Origin: Dehalococcoidales bacterium
Lineage (GTDB): Bacteria > Chloroflexota > Dehalococcoidia > Dehalococcoidales > UBA5627
Assembly: GCA_041656115.1 (NCBI GenBank)
Contig: JBBAED010000001.1
Location: forward strand, 208,445 to 272,444
Direction: 5' to 3'
Length of the DNA: 64,000 nt
The position numbers were made by a program, and so were the translations under genes. Shown in pieces: positions 1 through 7,698 of this stretch. The notes under the pieces are model-generated. The model worked only from the letters and a program-made list of their open reading frames with translations. It made no database searches and was not told where the DNA came from. Position 1 is the stretch's first letter; each line of letters starts with the position of its first letter.

Positions 1-551
1 CCGATAATTGCTACCTTTAATCCTTTAATGCTGTTTTTGTGCTGCAGCATTGTGTACAAATCAAGCAAAGCCTGTGTCGGGTGGGCGTGCCAACCGTCAC
101 CGGCGTTGATAATACTGGCTTTGACGTGTTTGGATGCCAAATCAGGCGCTCCGGAATGAGGATGGCGGATAACAATAATATCGGCTCCCAGCGCTTCAAT
201 CGTTTCTAAGGTATCAATTAAGCTCTCGCCTTTGGTTACGCTGCTTGAGGATACCGTTAGATTACTGATATCGGCGCTTAAATTCTTGGCGCCCAGTTCA
301 AACGACGAGCGCGTGCGTGTACTTGCTTCGTAAAACAATGTAACCACTGTTTTACCGCGTAACGTCGGGACTTTTTTAATCGGCCTCGATAATATCTCAT
401 GCATCGCCTTTGTTGTTTGCATTACAAGTTCGATTTCCGCCGTTGTAAAATCATCAAGATCGAGGATATGTTTATGCTGCCATATTTTCTGCTCGGGCGG
501 TGCGCTGTCGGTTTTTAGCTTCGGTTCCATTGTTGTTTGCGATACCTCCAT
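1..551 (-). CDS. pyrB: Aspartate carbamoyltransferase catalytic subunit (partial, 3' end outside window)
   Basis: Condenses carbamoyl phosphate with aspartate, the first committed step of pyrimidine synthesis, in the cytoplasm. The first 183 codons are present and the reading frame runs off the left edge of the window. The carbamoyl-phosphate-binding motif STRTRSSFE lies near residue 70, and [11 protein letters not shown], the second conserved block of the family, follows near the window edge. The ATG start is preceded by GGGAGGGAGG and lies two bases after the pyrR stop codon, so the two genes are cotranscribed and probably translationally coupled. The gene is therefore under the PyrR attenuator upstream of pyrR. 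Family assignment is firm; only the C-terminal part cannot be seen. Confidence 0.95.
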   Translation of the reverse strand, partial: MEVSQTTMEPKLKTDSAPPEQKIWQHKHILDLDDFTTAEIELVMQTTKAMHEILSRPIKKVPTLRGKTVVTLFYEASTRTRSSFELGAKNLSADISNLTVSSSSVTKGESLIDTLETIEALGADIIVIRHPHSGAPDLASKHVKASIINAGDGWHAHPTQALLDLYTMLQHKNSIKGLKVAII

Positions 552-553
552 GG

Positions 554-1102
554 CTAATCCTCCCTCCCGGGTTCGGGAATAATGGCGACTTCATCGACAT
601 TGTCTGTTTCCGTAAGATAAACTTGAATCTCTTCGTTACGGGCGCTGGGGATATTTTTACCGACATAATCGGCACGTATCGGCAGTTCTCTGTGCCCGCG
701 GTCAACCAGAACCGCCAGTTGTATTGACAGCGGTCTTCCGAAGTCGATAATGGCATCCAGCGCCGCGCGAACACTGCGGCCGGTGTATAAAACATCATCA
801 ACTAAAACAATAATTTTACCGTCGATTCCGGTGGGGATATCGGTGCTTTGGACTATCGGCGGAACATTCTGAGAAGAGATATCATCGCGGTAGAGGCTGA
901 AATCAAGAACACCGACCGGAATACTTGCGTTTTCAAACAGTTCAATATTGGCAGCCAATCGCTTGGCAAGAGGAACACCGCGTGTGCGCATTCCGATTAA
1001 AACAATGTTTTTGGTGGATTTGTTACGTTCGATTATTTCGTGAGAGATACGGGCCAATGTGCGTTTGATATCGGCCTCATTCATTATAATTTTTCTGGTC
1101 AT
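554..1102 (-). CDS. pyrR: Bifunctional pyrimidine operon regulator / uracil phosphoribosyltransferase PyrR
   Basis: RNA-binding regulator that senses UMP/UTP and promotes termination in the pyrimidine leader; the family also has weak uracil phosphoribosyltransferase activity. The protein is 182 residues, the usual length. The PRPP-binding loop [17 protein letters not shown] and the [19 protein letters not shown] block match Bacillus PyrR closely. I chose the ATG at 1102 because it aligns with the family N-terminus and has AAGAGG seven bases upstream; a longer frame to 1159 would start inside the attenuator. It is the first gene of the operon with pyrB next. The ribosome-binding site lies inside the 3' arm of the leader terminator hairpin, so folding of that hairpin should also hide the site. 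Confidence 0.95.
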   Translation of the reverse strand: MTRKIIMNEADIKRTLARISHEIIERNKSTKNIVLIGMRTRGVPLAKRLAANIELFENASIPVGVLDFSLYRDDISSQNVPPIVQSTDIPTGIDGKIIVLVDDVLYTGRSVRAALDAIIDFGRPLSIQLAVLVDRGHRELPIRADYVGKNIPSARNEEIQVYLTETDNVDEVAIIPEPGRED

Positions 1103-1139
1103 AAAAAAACCTCTTACCGTTATTTTGCCGGCAAGAGGT
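1103..1139 (-). terminator. Pyrimidine attenuator terminator hairpin
   Basis: Read on the minus strand, CACCTCTTGCCGG pairs with CCGTTAAGAGG-type sequence: ACCTCTT and AAGAGGT form the outer stem, followed by seven T residues that end directly at the pyrR ATG. It lies downstream of a PyrR-binding sequence, as in known pyr attenuators. Confidence 0.85.
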
Positions 1140-1160
1140 GAACTCGCGTATTTCCACATT

Positions 1161-1184
1161 CCCCTTGCCAGCCTCTCTGGACTA
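1161..1184 (-). promoter_or_regulatory. PyrR-binding anti-antiterminator element of the pyr leader
   Basis: On the minus strand this reads AGTCCAGAGAGGCTGGCAAG, which matches the conserved PyrR-binding loop of Bacillus-type pyr leaders (AGTCCAGAGAGGCT core). It lies between the promoter and the terminator hairpin. PyrR bound with UMP would stabilise this element and allow the terminator to form. Confidence 0.9.
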
Positions 1185-1213
1185 GCATTAAAGGTGTTAT
1201 TTAACTGGAGATA

Positions 1214-1243
1214 ATTATAACACTACCAATGTTGCCATTGCAA
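1214..1243 (-). promoter_or_regulatory. Promoter of the pyrR-pyrB operon
   Basis: On the minus strand there is a TATAAT -10 box (1214-1219) and a TTGCAA -35 box (1238-1243) with an 18-base spacer. It sits immediately upstream of the PyrR-binding leader. Confidence 0.75.
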
Positions 1244-1334
1244 TCAATTTTTTGCTTAAACAAAAATATTTAAAAACTTTTTTTGCCCTAAATTCGGGAA
1301 CAAAACACAAGCATCTGATAAAACAAACAAGAAA

Positions 1335-2108
1335 TTAGAGCTGTTTGACCCAGTTTACGGCATTTTGAAAGATTTTAAACCCGTCTCCCTCGTCAGCCAG
1401 GTTTTCTGTTGTCCATCTTGGGTGTTGTTTGGCGGAGATGAATCGTTCGGGGTTGGGGATAAGCCCCAAAATACGCCCGCTCTTATCACAAATTCCGGCG
1501 ATTCCGTTTAAAGAGCCGGTGGGGTTATCGGGATATTGCATAGTTGATATGCCGCACTCATCCGCATAATACAAGGGAACATCAATAGATGCCAACTCCC
1601 CGGTATCGGTCATAAATCTGCCCTCGCTGCAAGCAACCGGCAGATACATCTTTTCGATTCCTTTCGTAAAAACACAACTGCTTTCGGGGTTAACTTTTAA
1701 GTTTACCCAGCGGCATTCGAATTTACCGGAAGCGTTGTATGTTAGGGTGGCTTTAGGCTGTTTACCGAACATGGCCGGATCAGGCAGCAGGCCGCTTTTA
1801 ACAAGCGCCGCAAAGCCGTTTGAGATACCGAGGATTAACCCTCCGTCTTCAATAAAGGTTTTTATCTCATCGTTAAGCGCGGTACTTATTTCGCCGGCAA
1901 TCACTTTACCCGAACCAAGGTCGTCGCCGTAGGTTAAACCGCCCGGCAGTACCAAAATCCGGTAATCTTTTAATAATTTGGCTTTTTGTTTAAGTTCGTC
2001 GATATGTACAATCGAAACACTCGCCCCCGCTTTTTCAAAAGCAACAGCGGTTTCCGCTTCGCTTGCCGTGCCCGGTGCCCTTAATATCAGTGTTTTTATA
2101 ATACTCAT
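1335..2108 (-). CDS. purQ: PurQ-like amidotransferase subunit of FGAM synthase with degenerate active site
   Basis: By position and overall similarity this is the glutaminase subunit of phosphoribosylformylglycinamidine synthase, which normally supplies ammonia to PurL. It is 257 residues, a little longer than the usual ~230. The class I amidotransferase framework is clear (LPGGLTYGDDL, GRILGLIPNPERF). The nucleophile position, normally Cys in GVCNGFQ, is Ser96 (GISNGF; codon TCA at 1821-1823). The catalytic His of the family motif MPHPER is Asn219 (codon AAC at 1452-1454), and the conserved VAHGEG is VACSEG; only the Glu remains. The gene begins eight bases after the purL stop codon and has no strong ribosome-binding site, so it is probably coupled to purL. 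I infer that it no longer hydrolyses glutamine and may be a structural partner. Confidence 0.85.
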   Translation of the reverse strand: MSIIKTLILRAPGTASEAETAVAFEKAGASVSIVHIDELKQKAKLLKDYRILVLPGGLTYGDDLGSGKVIAGEISTALNDEIKTFIEDGGLILGISNGFAALVKSGLLPDPAMFGKQPKATLTYNASGKFECRWVNLKVNPESSCVFTKGIEKMYLPVACSEGRFMTDTGELASIDVPLYYADECGISTMQYPDNPTGSLNGIAGICDKSGRILGLIPNPERFISAKQHPRWTTENLADEGDGFKIFQNAVNWVKQL

Positions 2109-2116
2109 TTAAACAT

Positions 2117-4969
2117 TTACCATCCCAGCGGTTTTTGCCAGGCTTCCTTTAAATTTTCTATCTCGACTTTTGAAATTACATCATTATTGAGCCCGATTAT
2201 TTCTAAGGTACTAACGGCGGTAACTTCGCCGATACGGGCAAAAGGTGCATCTCCCAGTGTTTTCTCAAACTCCGCAGCATCACACGGGGCAACTTCCGCC
2301 AAAAAGCGGCTGTTGGATTCGGAGAACAAAATATAATCGTCGCGAGTAATTTCTTCTCCCAGCGGAACATTTGCAAGTTTTACGGTGGCGCCTAAACCTC
2401 CGGCAAACGCCATTTCGGCAATCGCAACCCCCAAGCCGCCTTCGCTAAGGTCATGGCAGGCCTGAACCAAGGATTTGGCGGTGGCTTTACTGAGGTTATC
2501 CATTATGTTTTTGGATTTTTGGGCATCCACAATGGGTACGTCATTCCCCAAGAATCCGATGGTCTTGTAGTATTCGGAGCCGCCCAGCTCTCTGTAGGTA
2601 TCTCCGATAATATAAATATAATTACCGGCTGCTTTAAGGTTCATACTGATGGCCTTATTAACATCTTGCATAATTCCCATCGCCGATATTAAAAGCGTAT
2701 CGGGGATGGCGGTTGTAACTCCGCGGTATTGGAATTCATTGTGCAAACTGTCTTTACCTGAAATAAAGGGTGTACCAAAAGAGATTGCCATATCGTAACA
2801 AGCCTGGCAGGCACGCACCAAAGACCCCAATTTCGAGGGGTTGTTGGTATTCCCCCAGCAGAAGTTATCTAATATTGCGACCCTTTCAAGGTTACCGCCG
2901 ACGGCAACAATTTGCCTTAAGGCTTCATCAATTACCGAAGCCGCCATCCAGTAGGGGTCAATATCACCGTATTTGAAATTGATTCCGTTTGAGACGATAA
3001 CACCCTTATCGGAGTCAGAGAGCGGTTTTATAATCGCGGCATCACCGGGGCCGTCGTTATTTTTGCCGACTAAGGGTTTTAAAACGCTCATTCCCAGCAC
3101 TTCATGATCGTACTGACGGATAAACGACTCCTTGCTGCAAACGTTCCAGGAGCCGAGAATCGTTAACAGTGATTCCGTAATATCGGGGCAGATATCTTTG
3201 GGCTCGATACAGCTTGCTTTGTACCATAATGCCCTTGATTCAAGCTGAGGGCGTCCGTTATGCAAGAATTCCATATCGAGGTCGCAAACCTGATTGCCAT
3301 CAAAAAAGAGTTGAATCTTCTGATTATCCGTAAACTCACCTATTACCGCAGCTTCGGTATTTTCGGAGGCAAAGAGAGCCAAGAGTTCATCGACTTTATC
3401 AGGCGGAACCGCCATAATCATCCGTTCCTGTGATTCGGATATCCAGATTTCCCAATAGGAGAGCCCTTTATATTTCAAGGGTACCTTATCTAAATAAACC
3501 TTGGCGCCGGTTTCAGCGCCCATTTCTCCGACAGCCGAAGAAAGGCCGCCGCCGCCGCAATCGGTTATCCGAACAAACAATTCTTTATCTCTGGCTTGCA
3601 AAACGGCATCAATTAAGTTTTTTTCAACGATAGGGTTTCCGAAGGGGATGGAGCTAAAGGTGGCCCCGCCGGGGTCTTTACTTAGTTGTTCGGAGGCAAA
3701 GGAAACGCCGCGAACGCCGTCACGGCCGGTTCTGCCGCCGGTAATTACAATTAAATCCCCTGTTTTTTGTTGACCCATTTGCGAATACTTTTTGGGCATT
3801 AAGCCGATTGAGCCGCAAAAAATAAGTGGGTTGGCGGTATAGCGCTTATCGAAACAAAAAGTTCCGTTACCGGTTGGGATTCCCAATTTACCGCCGTAAT
3901 CGGCAGCACCGGCATGCGCCCTCTTCAGTACGTAGCGCGGGTGTAAAACGCCTTCCGGTAATTCTTCGTAGGGCATATCCGGGTTCCCGACACAAAAAAT
4001 GTCGGTATTAAAAATCGGTTTGGCGGAGAGACCCGTTCCGAGCACATCACGTACAACTCCGCCGATTCCGGTGGCCGCTCCGCTGTAAGGCTCAATCGCC
4101 GAGGGGCGATTATGGGTTTCGGCTTTAAAACAGAGCGCCCATTCATCGTTAAATTCGATTACCCCTGCATTATCTTTAAAAACCGAAAGACACCAGGGCT
4201 TATTGAGCTCTTTAGTGGCTTTGGCAATTGTTTCCTTAAAAAGATTATCGACAATCTCCCCGTTGTAATTAATTTTGCCTTTAAACGTTTTGTGGCAGCA
4301 GTGCTCTGACCACGTTTGAGCAAACGTTTCCAATTCGGCATCGGTCGGGTTGCGTCCAAGTGTGGAGTAGTATTCCTTAATCACCCCAATTTCCTGGAGA
4401 TTAAAGCCAAAATTACAAGCAACCTTGGCCAGTTCTTCATCGTTTTTATCCAGTATTTCGATATGCTTCAGTTCAAAACAATAATCGGCATTTTCCGAAA
4501 AAACAACTGAACCATCGCTAACGACATGCTGGATAGCGGAGTTAACCAGCAGGCGGCTGCAAATTAAATCTGTATCTTCGGGGCCGAGATCGCCTTTAAT
4601 TAAGAATTTTTTGGAGGTTTTAACGGCCTTAACCTTTTTGATTCCTATATCGTGAATCGCTTTCAGAGTGGTTTCTTCGACCGGGTCGGTAATGCCGGCG
4701 TTATAGGTAACTTCTACGGCATACCATTCGTCGGTGTCGGGTTTTTTGATTGCGGAGTCGTAGCTGTAATCTTGTGTAACGGGGTCTGCCAGCAGTTTTG
4801 CGCAGATGAATTCAATTTCATCTTTTTCAAGTGCGGCATTTAACCGATAAACATCAACTACACGTACATCGGAAACATTGCCTACACCCAATTCGGCAAT
4901 ATCTTTTGCTAACCTTTGTCCGACGGAATCGGGGAAAGATTCTTTGATACGGACTTCTATTTTATGCAT
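2117..4969 (-). CDS. purL: Phosphoribosylformylglycinamidine synthase, PurS-PurL fusion
   Basis: ATP-dependent amidation of FGAR to FGAM, step 4 of purine synthesis. At 950 residues it is about 200 longer than a stand-alone small PurL. The N-terminal ~165 residues consist of two PurS-like units: KIEVRIKESFPDSVG starts the first, and YAVEVTYNAGITDP starts the second near residue 83. The catalytic part follows, with EIGVIKEYYSTLGRNPT, TWSEHCCHKTF and ETHNRPSAIEPYSGAATGIGG, and a second synthase half with DLSEGGLGVAIAEMAF. Separate PurS is thus unnecessary. It starts 45 bases after pdxS with AGGAGACAAATA before the ATG, and precedes the PurQ-like gene. Because that partner looks catalytically dead, this enzyme may use free ammonia or another source. 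Confidence 0.93.
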   Translation of the reverse strand: MHKIEVRIKESFPDSVGQRLAKDIAELGVGNVSDVRVVDVYRLNAALEKDEIEFICAKLLADPVTQDYSYDSAIKKPDTDEWYAVEVTYNAGITDPVEETTLKAIHDIGIKKVKAVKTSKKFLIKGDLGPEDTDLICSRLLVNSAIQHVVSDGSVVFSENADYCFELKHIEILDKNDEELAKVACNFGFNLQEIGVIKEYYSTLGRNPTDAELETFAQTWSEHCCHKTFKGKINYNGEIVDNLFKETIAKATKELNKPWCLSVFKDNAGVIEFNDEWALCFKAETHNRPSAIEPYSGAATGIGGVVRDVLGTGLSAKPIFNTDIFCVGNPDMPYEELPEGVLHPRYVLKRAHAGAADYGGKLGIPTGNGTFCFDKRYTANPLIFCGSIGLMPKKYSQMGQQKTGDLIVITGGRTGRDGVRGVSFASEQLSKDPGGATFSSIPFGNPIVEKNLIDAVLQARDKELFVRITDCGGGGLSSAVGEMGAETGAKVYLDKVPLKYKGLSYWEIWISESQERMIMAVPPDKVDELLALFASENTEAAVIGEFTDNQKIQLFFDGNQVCDLDMEFLHNGRPQLESRALWYKASCIEPKDICPDITESLLTILGSWNVCSKESFIRQYDHEVLGMSVLKPLVGKNNDGPGDAAIIKPLSDSDKGVIVSNGINFKYGDIDPYWMAASVIDEALRQIVAVGGNLERVAILDNFCWGNTNNPSKLGSLVRACQACYDMAISFGTPFISGKDSLHNEFQYRGVTTAIPDTLLISAMGIMQDVNKAISMNLKAAGNYIYIIGDTYRELGGSEYYKTIGFLGNDVPIVDAQKSKNIMDNLSKATAKSLVQACHDLSEGGLGVAIAEMAFAGGLGATVKLANVPLGEEITRDDYILFSESNSRFLAEVAPCDAAEFEKTLGDAPFARIGEVTAVSTLEIIGLNNDVISKVEIENLKEAWQKPLGW

Positions 4970-5014
4970 TATTTGTCTCCTCTGTATAATTTGACTCTTT
5001 TATAACTAAAGCGA

Positions 5015-5896
5015 TTACGATCCCCTTGATGAGAGCATTTGGTCTTCAGGGATTTGTTTAATTTCGATTCCGGGCATGGCCTCACCCAAGTTTCGGCTAA
5101 CCTCGGCAATAATTTCGTAGTTTTGATAGTTGGCGACCGCTTTAACAATGGCTTTAGCCCTCTTTTCGGGGTCTTCCGATTTAAAGATGCCTGAGCCGAC
5201 AAAGACACCCTCGGCGCCGAGCTGCATCATTAAGGCGGCATCGGCCGGTGTGGCAACACCTCCGGCGGCAAAGTTAACAACGGGTAGTTTACCGGTATCG
5301 CGGACTAATTTAACCAGTTCGTAGGGAGCGCCGTTTTCTTTGGCGAAGGTAATCAATTTTTCTTGCGGCATGCTGGCAAGCTCTCTGACGCTATCGGTAA
5401 CCGTTCGCATATGCCTCACGGCTTCAACGATATTACCGGTGCCGGCTTCGCCTTTGGTACGGATCATTGCGGCTCCCTCGGCAATACGCCTTAAGGCTTC
5501 GCCGATATTGCGGCAACCGCAAACGAAAGGCACCTTGAAATCGTGCTTCCAGACGTGGGTGGTTTCATCGGCAGGGGTTAGTACTTCGGATTCATCGATA
5601 AAGTCAATGCCGATTGATTCTAAGACTCTTGCTTCAACAAAATGACCGATACGGCATTTAGCCATAACGGGGACAGAAACGGCCTTCATAATATTTTCAA
5701 TAACGGAGATATCGGCCATGCGGGCGACGCCGCCTGCGGCACGGATATCGGCGGGCACTCTTTCGAGGGCCATAACAGAGCAAGCGCCTGCAGCTTCGGC
5801 GATTTTGGCTTGTTCGGGATTAACGACATCCATAATAACGCCGCCTTTAAGCATTTGGGCGAGTCCGGATTTAACTTTGTAAGGGTTGGATTCCAT
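5015..5896 (-). CDS. pdxS: Pyridoxal 5'-phosphate synthase subunit PdxS
   Basis: Synthase subunit of the ribose-5-phosphate-dependent PLP pathway; it condenses ribose 5-phosphate, glyceraldehyde 3-phosphate and ammonia. The 293-residue length is typical. The conserved beginning ([16 protein letters not shown]), the VMAKCRIGH block and the phosphate-binding [17 protein letters not shown] are all present. A good ribosome-binding site (AAAGGAG) precedes the ATG. Its usual glutaminase partner PdxT is not adjacent; purL and the PurQ-like gene follow in the same direction 45 bases later. PdxT is presumably encoded elsewhere, which I cannot check. Confidence 0.96.
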   Translation of the reverse strand: MESNPYKVKSGLAQMLKGGVIMDVVNPEQAKIAEAAGACSVMALERVPADIRAAGGVARMADISVIENIMKAVSVPVMAKCRIGHFVEARVLESIGIDFIDESEVLTPADETTHVWKHDFKVPFVCGCRNIGEALRRIAEGAAMIRTKGEAGTGNIVEAVRHMRTVTDSVRELASMPQEKLITFAKENGAPYELVKLVRDTGKLPVVNFAAGGVATPADAALMMQLGAEGVFVGSGIFKSEDPEKRAKAIVKAVANYQNYEIIAEVSRNLGEAMPGIEIKQIPEDQMLSSRGS

Positions 5897-5926
5897 GAAA
5901 AAACTCCTTTAATAATTGCATAGATT

Positions 5927-5956
5927 ATTGTACCCTTAGTACCTTAGTCATATCAA
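5927..5956 (-). promoter_or_regulatory. Promoter of pdxS-purL-purQ
   Basis: On the minus strand there is a TTGATA -35 box (5951-5956), an 18-base spacer and a TACAAT -10 box (5927-5932). The predicted leader is about 23 bases and contains the pdxS ribosome-binding site. Confidence 0.7.
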
Positions 5957-6081
5957 GCAAAACGACTTGCCGTCCGTTCGTAATTCCTCATTTTTTATGC
6001 GCTTTTTTCAAAAAAAATACTTAAAAAAAGGGCTCTCGCATCGGGGGTATCGGTCTTTTTCTGACTTAAAAATGACCCGAT

Positions 6082-6111
6082 ACCGTTAACGGTTATAAAT
6101 AGTGCTATAAT
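6082..6111 (+). promoter_or_regulatory. Extended -10 promoter and 12-bp palindrome upstream of rsmG
   Basis: An extended -10 box TGCTATAAT lies at 6103-6111. Just upstream, ACCGTTAACGGT (6082-6093) is a perfect 12-base palindrome in the position of a -35 region or operator. A wider inverted repeat, GGTATCGG (6046-6053) with CCGATACC (6077-6084), overlaps it. The predicted transcript start (about 6118) falls in the GGAGGG ribosome-binding site, so the leader would be very short. The A-rich stretch 5990-6045 upstream shows no gene. Confidence 0.5.
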
Positions 6112-6131
6112 GCTTGCGGAGGGCTTATTTG

Positions 6132-6863
6132 ATGGCAGAACCGAAGATGCAAACACTTATTGACGGTGCCCGGGAAATGGGGTTTCCCCTTAATCCCGCG
6201 CAGCTGGAACAGTTTGCGATTTACTATCGTGAGCTCTTGGACTGGAACAGCCGCATCAATTTAACGGCTGTAATCGATATCGAAGAAGTTCAAAAAAAAC
6301 ACTTCTTGGATTCTTTGACTTTGGTTAATTTGATAACAAAAAAAGCACCCCGGAACGCTCGGGTTATTGATGTAGGGAGCGGCGCCGGTTTCCCTGGAAT
6401 TCCCTTAAAAATAGCCTTACCCAATCTCGAAATGACACTTCTTGAATCGACCAATAAAAAGGGGTTGTTTTTAAGCGATATCATTAATAAACTTGGCTTA
6501 GATAATACATTTGTAGTTACCGCGCGGGCGGAAGAGATGGGGCAAAACCTTAAGCTGCGCGAGAAGTTTGATGTTGTCGTATCGCGTGCCGTTGCCAACC
6601 TTTCTGCGCTGGCGGAGCTGACCCTGCCTTTTTGTTCCGTTGGTGGTTTTCTTATTGCACAAAAAAAGGGAGAGATTACCCTTGAATTGGAGCAATCTTT
6701 AAAAGCGATTGAAATCCTTGGCGGAGGCTTACCCCATATTGAAAAAATTGATTTAAGCGCTATTAACGATGAGCGCCTTTTGATTGTTATCGATAAAATA
6801 AAACCGACACCGGAAAAATATCCGCGCCGTAACGGCATTCCGCAAAAGAGGCCTCTGGGTTAA
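6132..6863 (+). CDS. rsmG: 16S rRNA (guanine527-N7)-methyltransferase RsmG (GidB)
   Basis: S-adenosylmethionine-dependent methylation of G527 in 16S rRNA. The SAM-binding motif VIDVGSGAGFPGIPLKI lies near residue 80, and VVSRAVANLSALAEL is the conserved family block downstream. The ATG at 6132 is chosen because GGAGGG ends eight bases upstream; the longer frame begins at a TTG at 6114 that precedes this site. The product is 243 residues, close to the family norm. The C-terminus ends in a basic tail (YPRRNGIPQKRPLG) of the kind seen in many RsmG proteins. It appears to be a single-gene unit followed by a separate promoter for the next gene. Confidence 0.95.
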   Translation: MAEPKMQTLIDGAREMGFPLNPAQLEQFAIYYRELLDWNSRINLTAVIDIEEVQKKHFLDSLTLVNLITKKAPRNARVIDVGSGAGFPGIPLKIALPNLEMTLLESTNKKGLFLSDIINKLGLDNTFVVTARAEEMGQNLKLREKFDVVVSRAVANLSALAELTLPFCSVGGFLIAQKKGEITLELEQSLKAIEILGGGLPHIEKIDLSAINDERLLIVIDKIKPTPEKYPRRNGIPQKRPLG

Positions 6864-6875
6864 TTAAAAACATTT

Positions 6876-6884
6876 TGATATAAT
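6876..6884 (+). promoter_or_regulatory. Extended -10 promoter of the DUF488 gene
   Basis: TGATATAAT forms an extended -10 element 25 bases before the start codon of the next gene. No good -35 box is visible. Confidence 0.5.
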
Positions 6885-6908
6885 GTCATCGGTTGCAAGA
6901 GGTTTAAA

Positions 6909-7448
6909 ATGGATAATGGTACAAAAAAGACTGTTTTTACTCTTGGGCATTCCACCAGGCCGATTGAGGAGTTTATTCTCCTGCTTACGGAAAACAATAT
7001 CCAAAAAGTGGTTGACGTACGCACAATCCCCCGCTCAAGGCATAACCCCCAGTTTAATGCCGACAGCCTCCCCGAATCATTAAAAAAAGCGGGGATTGCT
7101 TACCAACATATGGCGGGGTTGGGAGGCTTACGCCATACCCTCAAAGATTCAATCAACATGGGCTGGCACAACACCAGTTTCCGCGGGTTTGCCGATTATA
7201 TGCAAACACCGGAATTTGCCGATAGTTTGCAAGAACTAATTACACTTTCGCAAAAAGAGATAATTGTATTAATGTGTGCCGAAACACTTCCTTGGCGCTG
7301 CCATCGGTCGCTTATCGCCGATGCCTTAACTATACGCGATATCCCCGTTGAGCATATCTATAACCACACGACCCGCAAACCGCATGAGCTTACCTCTTTC
7401 GCTCGCGTTAACGGTAACACGATAACTTACCCCGCCTATGAAGAATAG
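6909..7448 (+). CDS. DUF488 domain protein
   Basis: A 179-residue protein of the DUF488 family, whose biochemical role is not established. The family N-terminus is clear (FTLGHSTRPIEEFILLL, then VVDVRTIPRSRHNPQFN), as is the later block VLMCAETLPWRCHRSLIAD with conserved Cys, Trp and His residues. AAGAGG lies just before the ATG. It has its own extended -10 promoter and is followed by the thiC riboswitch, so it is probably monocistronic. No transmembrane or signal sequence is evident. The family is often assumed to bind a nucleotide or metal, but nothing here proves a function. Confidence 0.85.
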   Translation: MDNGTKKTVFTLGHSTRPIEEFILLLTENNIQKVVDVRTIPRSRHNPQFNADSLPESLKKAGIAYQHMAGLGGLRHTLKDSINMGWHNTSFRGFADYMQTPEFADSLQELITLSQKEIIVLMCAETLPWRCHRSLIADALTIRDIPVEHIYNHTTRKPHELTSFARVNGNTITYPAYEE

Positions 7449-7493
7449 TCATCCAATTTTTCGGTTATCTTTGAAAGAATACGGTGTGTTAAA

Positions 7494-7522
7494 TTGCGGA
7501 ATGAAAATATCTGTGTTATAGT
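7494..7522 (+). promoter_or_regulatory. Promoter of the TPP riboswitch-thiC transcript
   Basis: TTGCGG (7494-7499) and TATAGT (7517-7522) are separated by 17 bases, with a TG one base before the -10 box. The predicted start (about 7529) lies 20 bases before the riboswitch P1 stem. Confidence 0.65.
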
Positions 7523-7549
7523 TTCCTTACAAATGCAGTCACAATAAGA

Positions 7550-7637
7550 CCGCTAGGGGAGCAATACGGCTGAGAGTCCTGAGATTATCGGGCAACCCTA
7601 ATTACCTGAACTCGGTAATGCGAGCGTAGGAAAGCGG
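7550..7637 (+). ncRNA. TPP (THI-box) riboswitch
   Basis: The thiamine pyrophosphate aptamer core is present in order: AGGGGAGC, GGCTGAGA, ACCTGAACTCGGTAATGCG and AGCGTAGGAAA. The P1 stem is closed by CCGCT (7550-7554) and AGCGG (7633-7637). A terminator hairpin follows before thiC, so ligand binding should cause premature termination. Confidence 0.95.
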
Positions 7638-7645
7638 ACATCAAG

Positions 7646-7687
7646 AAACCAGAGTCCGGTGTTTCCGCAGCTCTGGTTTTATTGTTT
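7646..7687 (+). terminator. Riboswitch-controlled terminator
   Basis: AAACCAGAG (7646-7654) pairs with CTCTGGTTT (7671-7679), followed by TTATTGTTTT. It lies between the TPP aptamer and the thiC ribosome-binding site, as expected for an expression platform acting by attenuation. Confidence 0.85.
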
Positions 7688-7698
7688 TAAGGAGAAAA

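Noticed and set aside
1821..1823. PurQ Cys-to-Ser change as a sequencing error
   Set aside because: A second catalytic residue (His to Asn at 1452-1454) and a third conserved His are also changed, and the frame is intact, so errors would have to be multiple and all in active-site codons.
4969..5208. A 79-codon frame overlapping pdxS and the purL start
   Set aside because: It is a shadow of pdxS in another frame, with no recognisable product.
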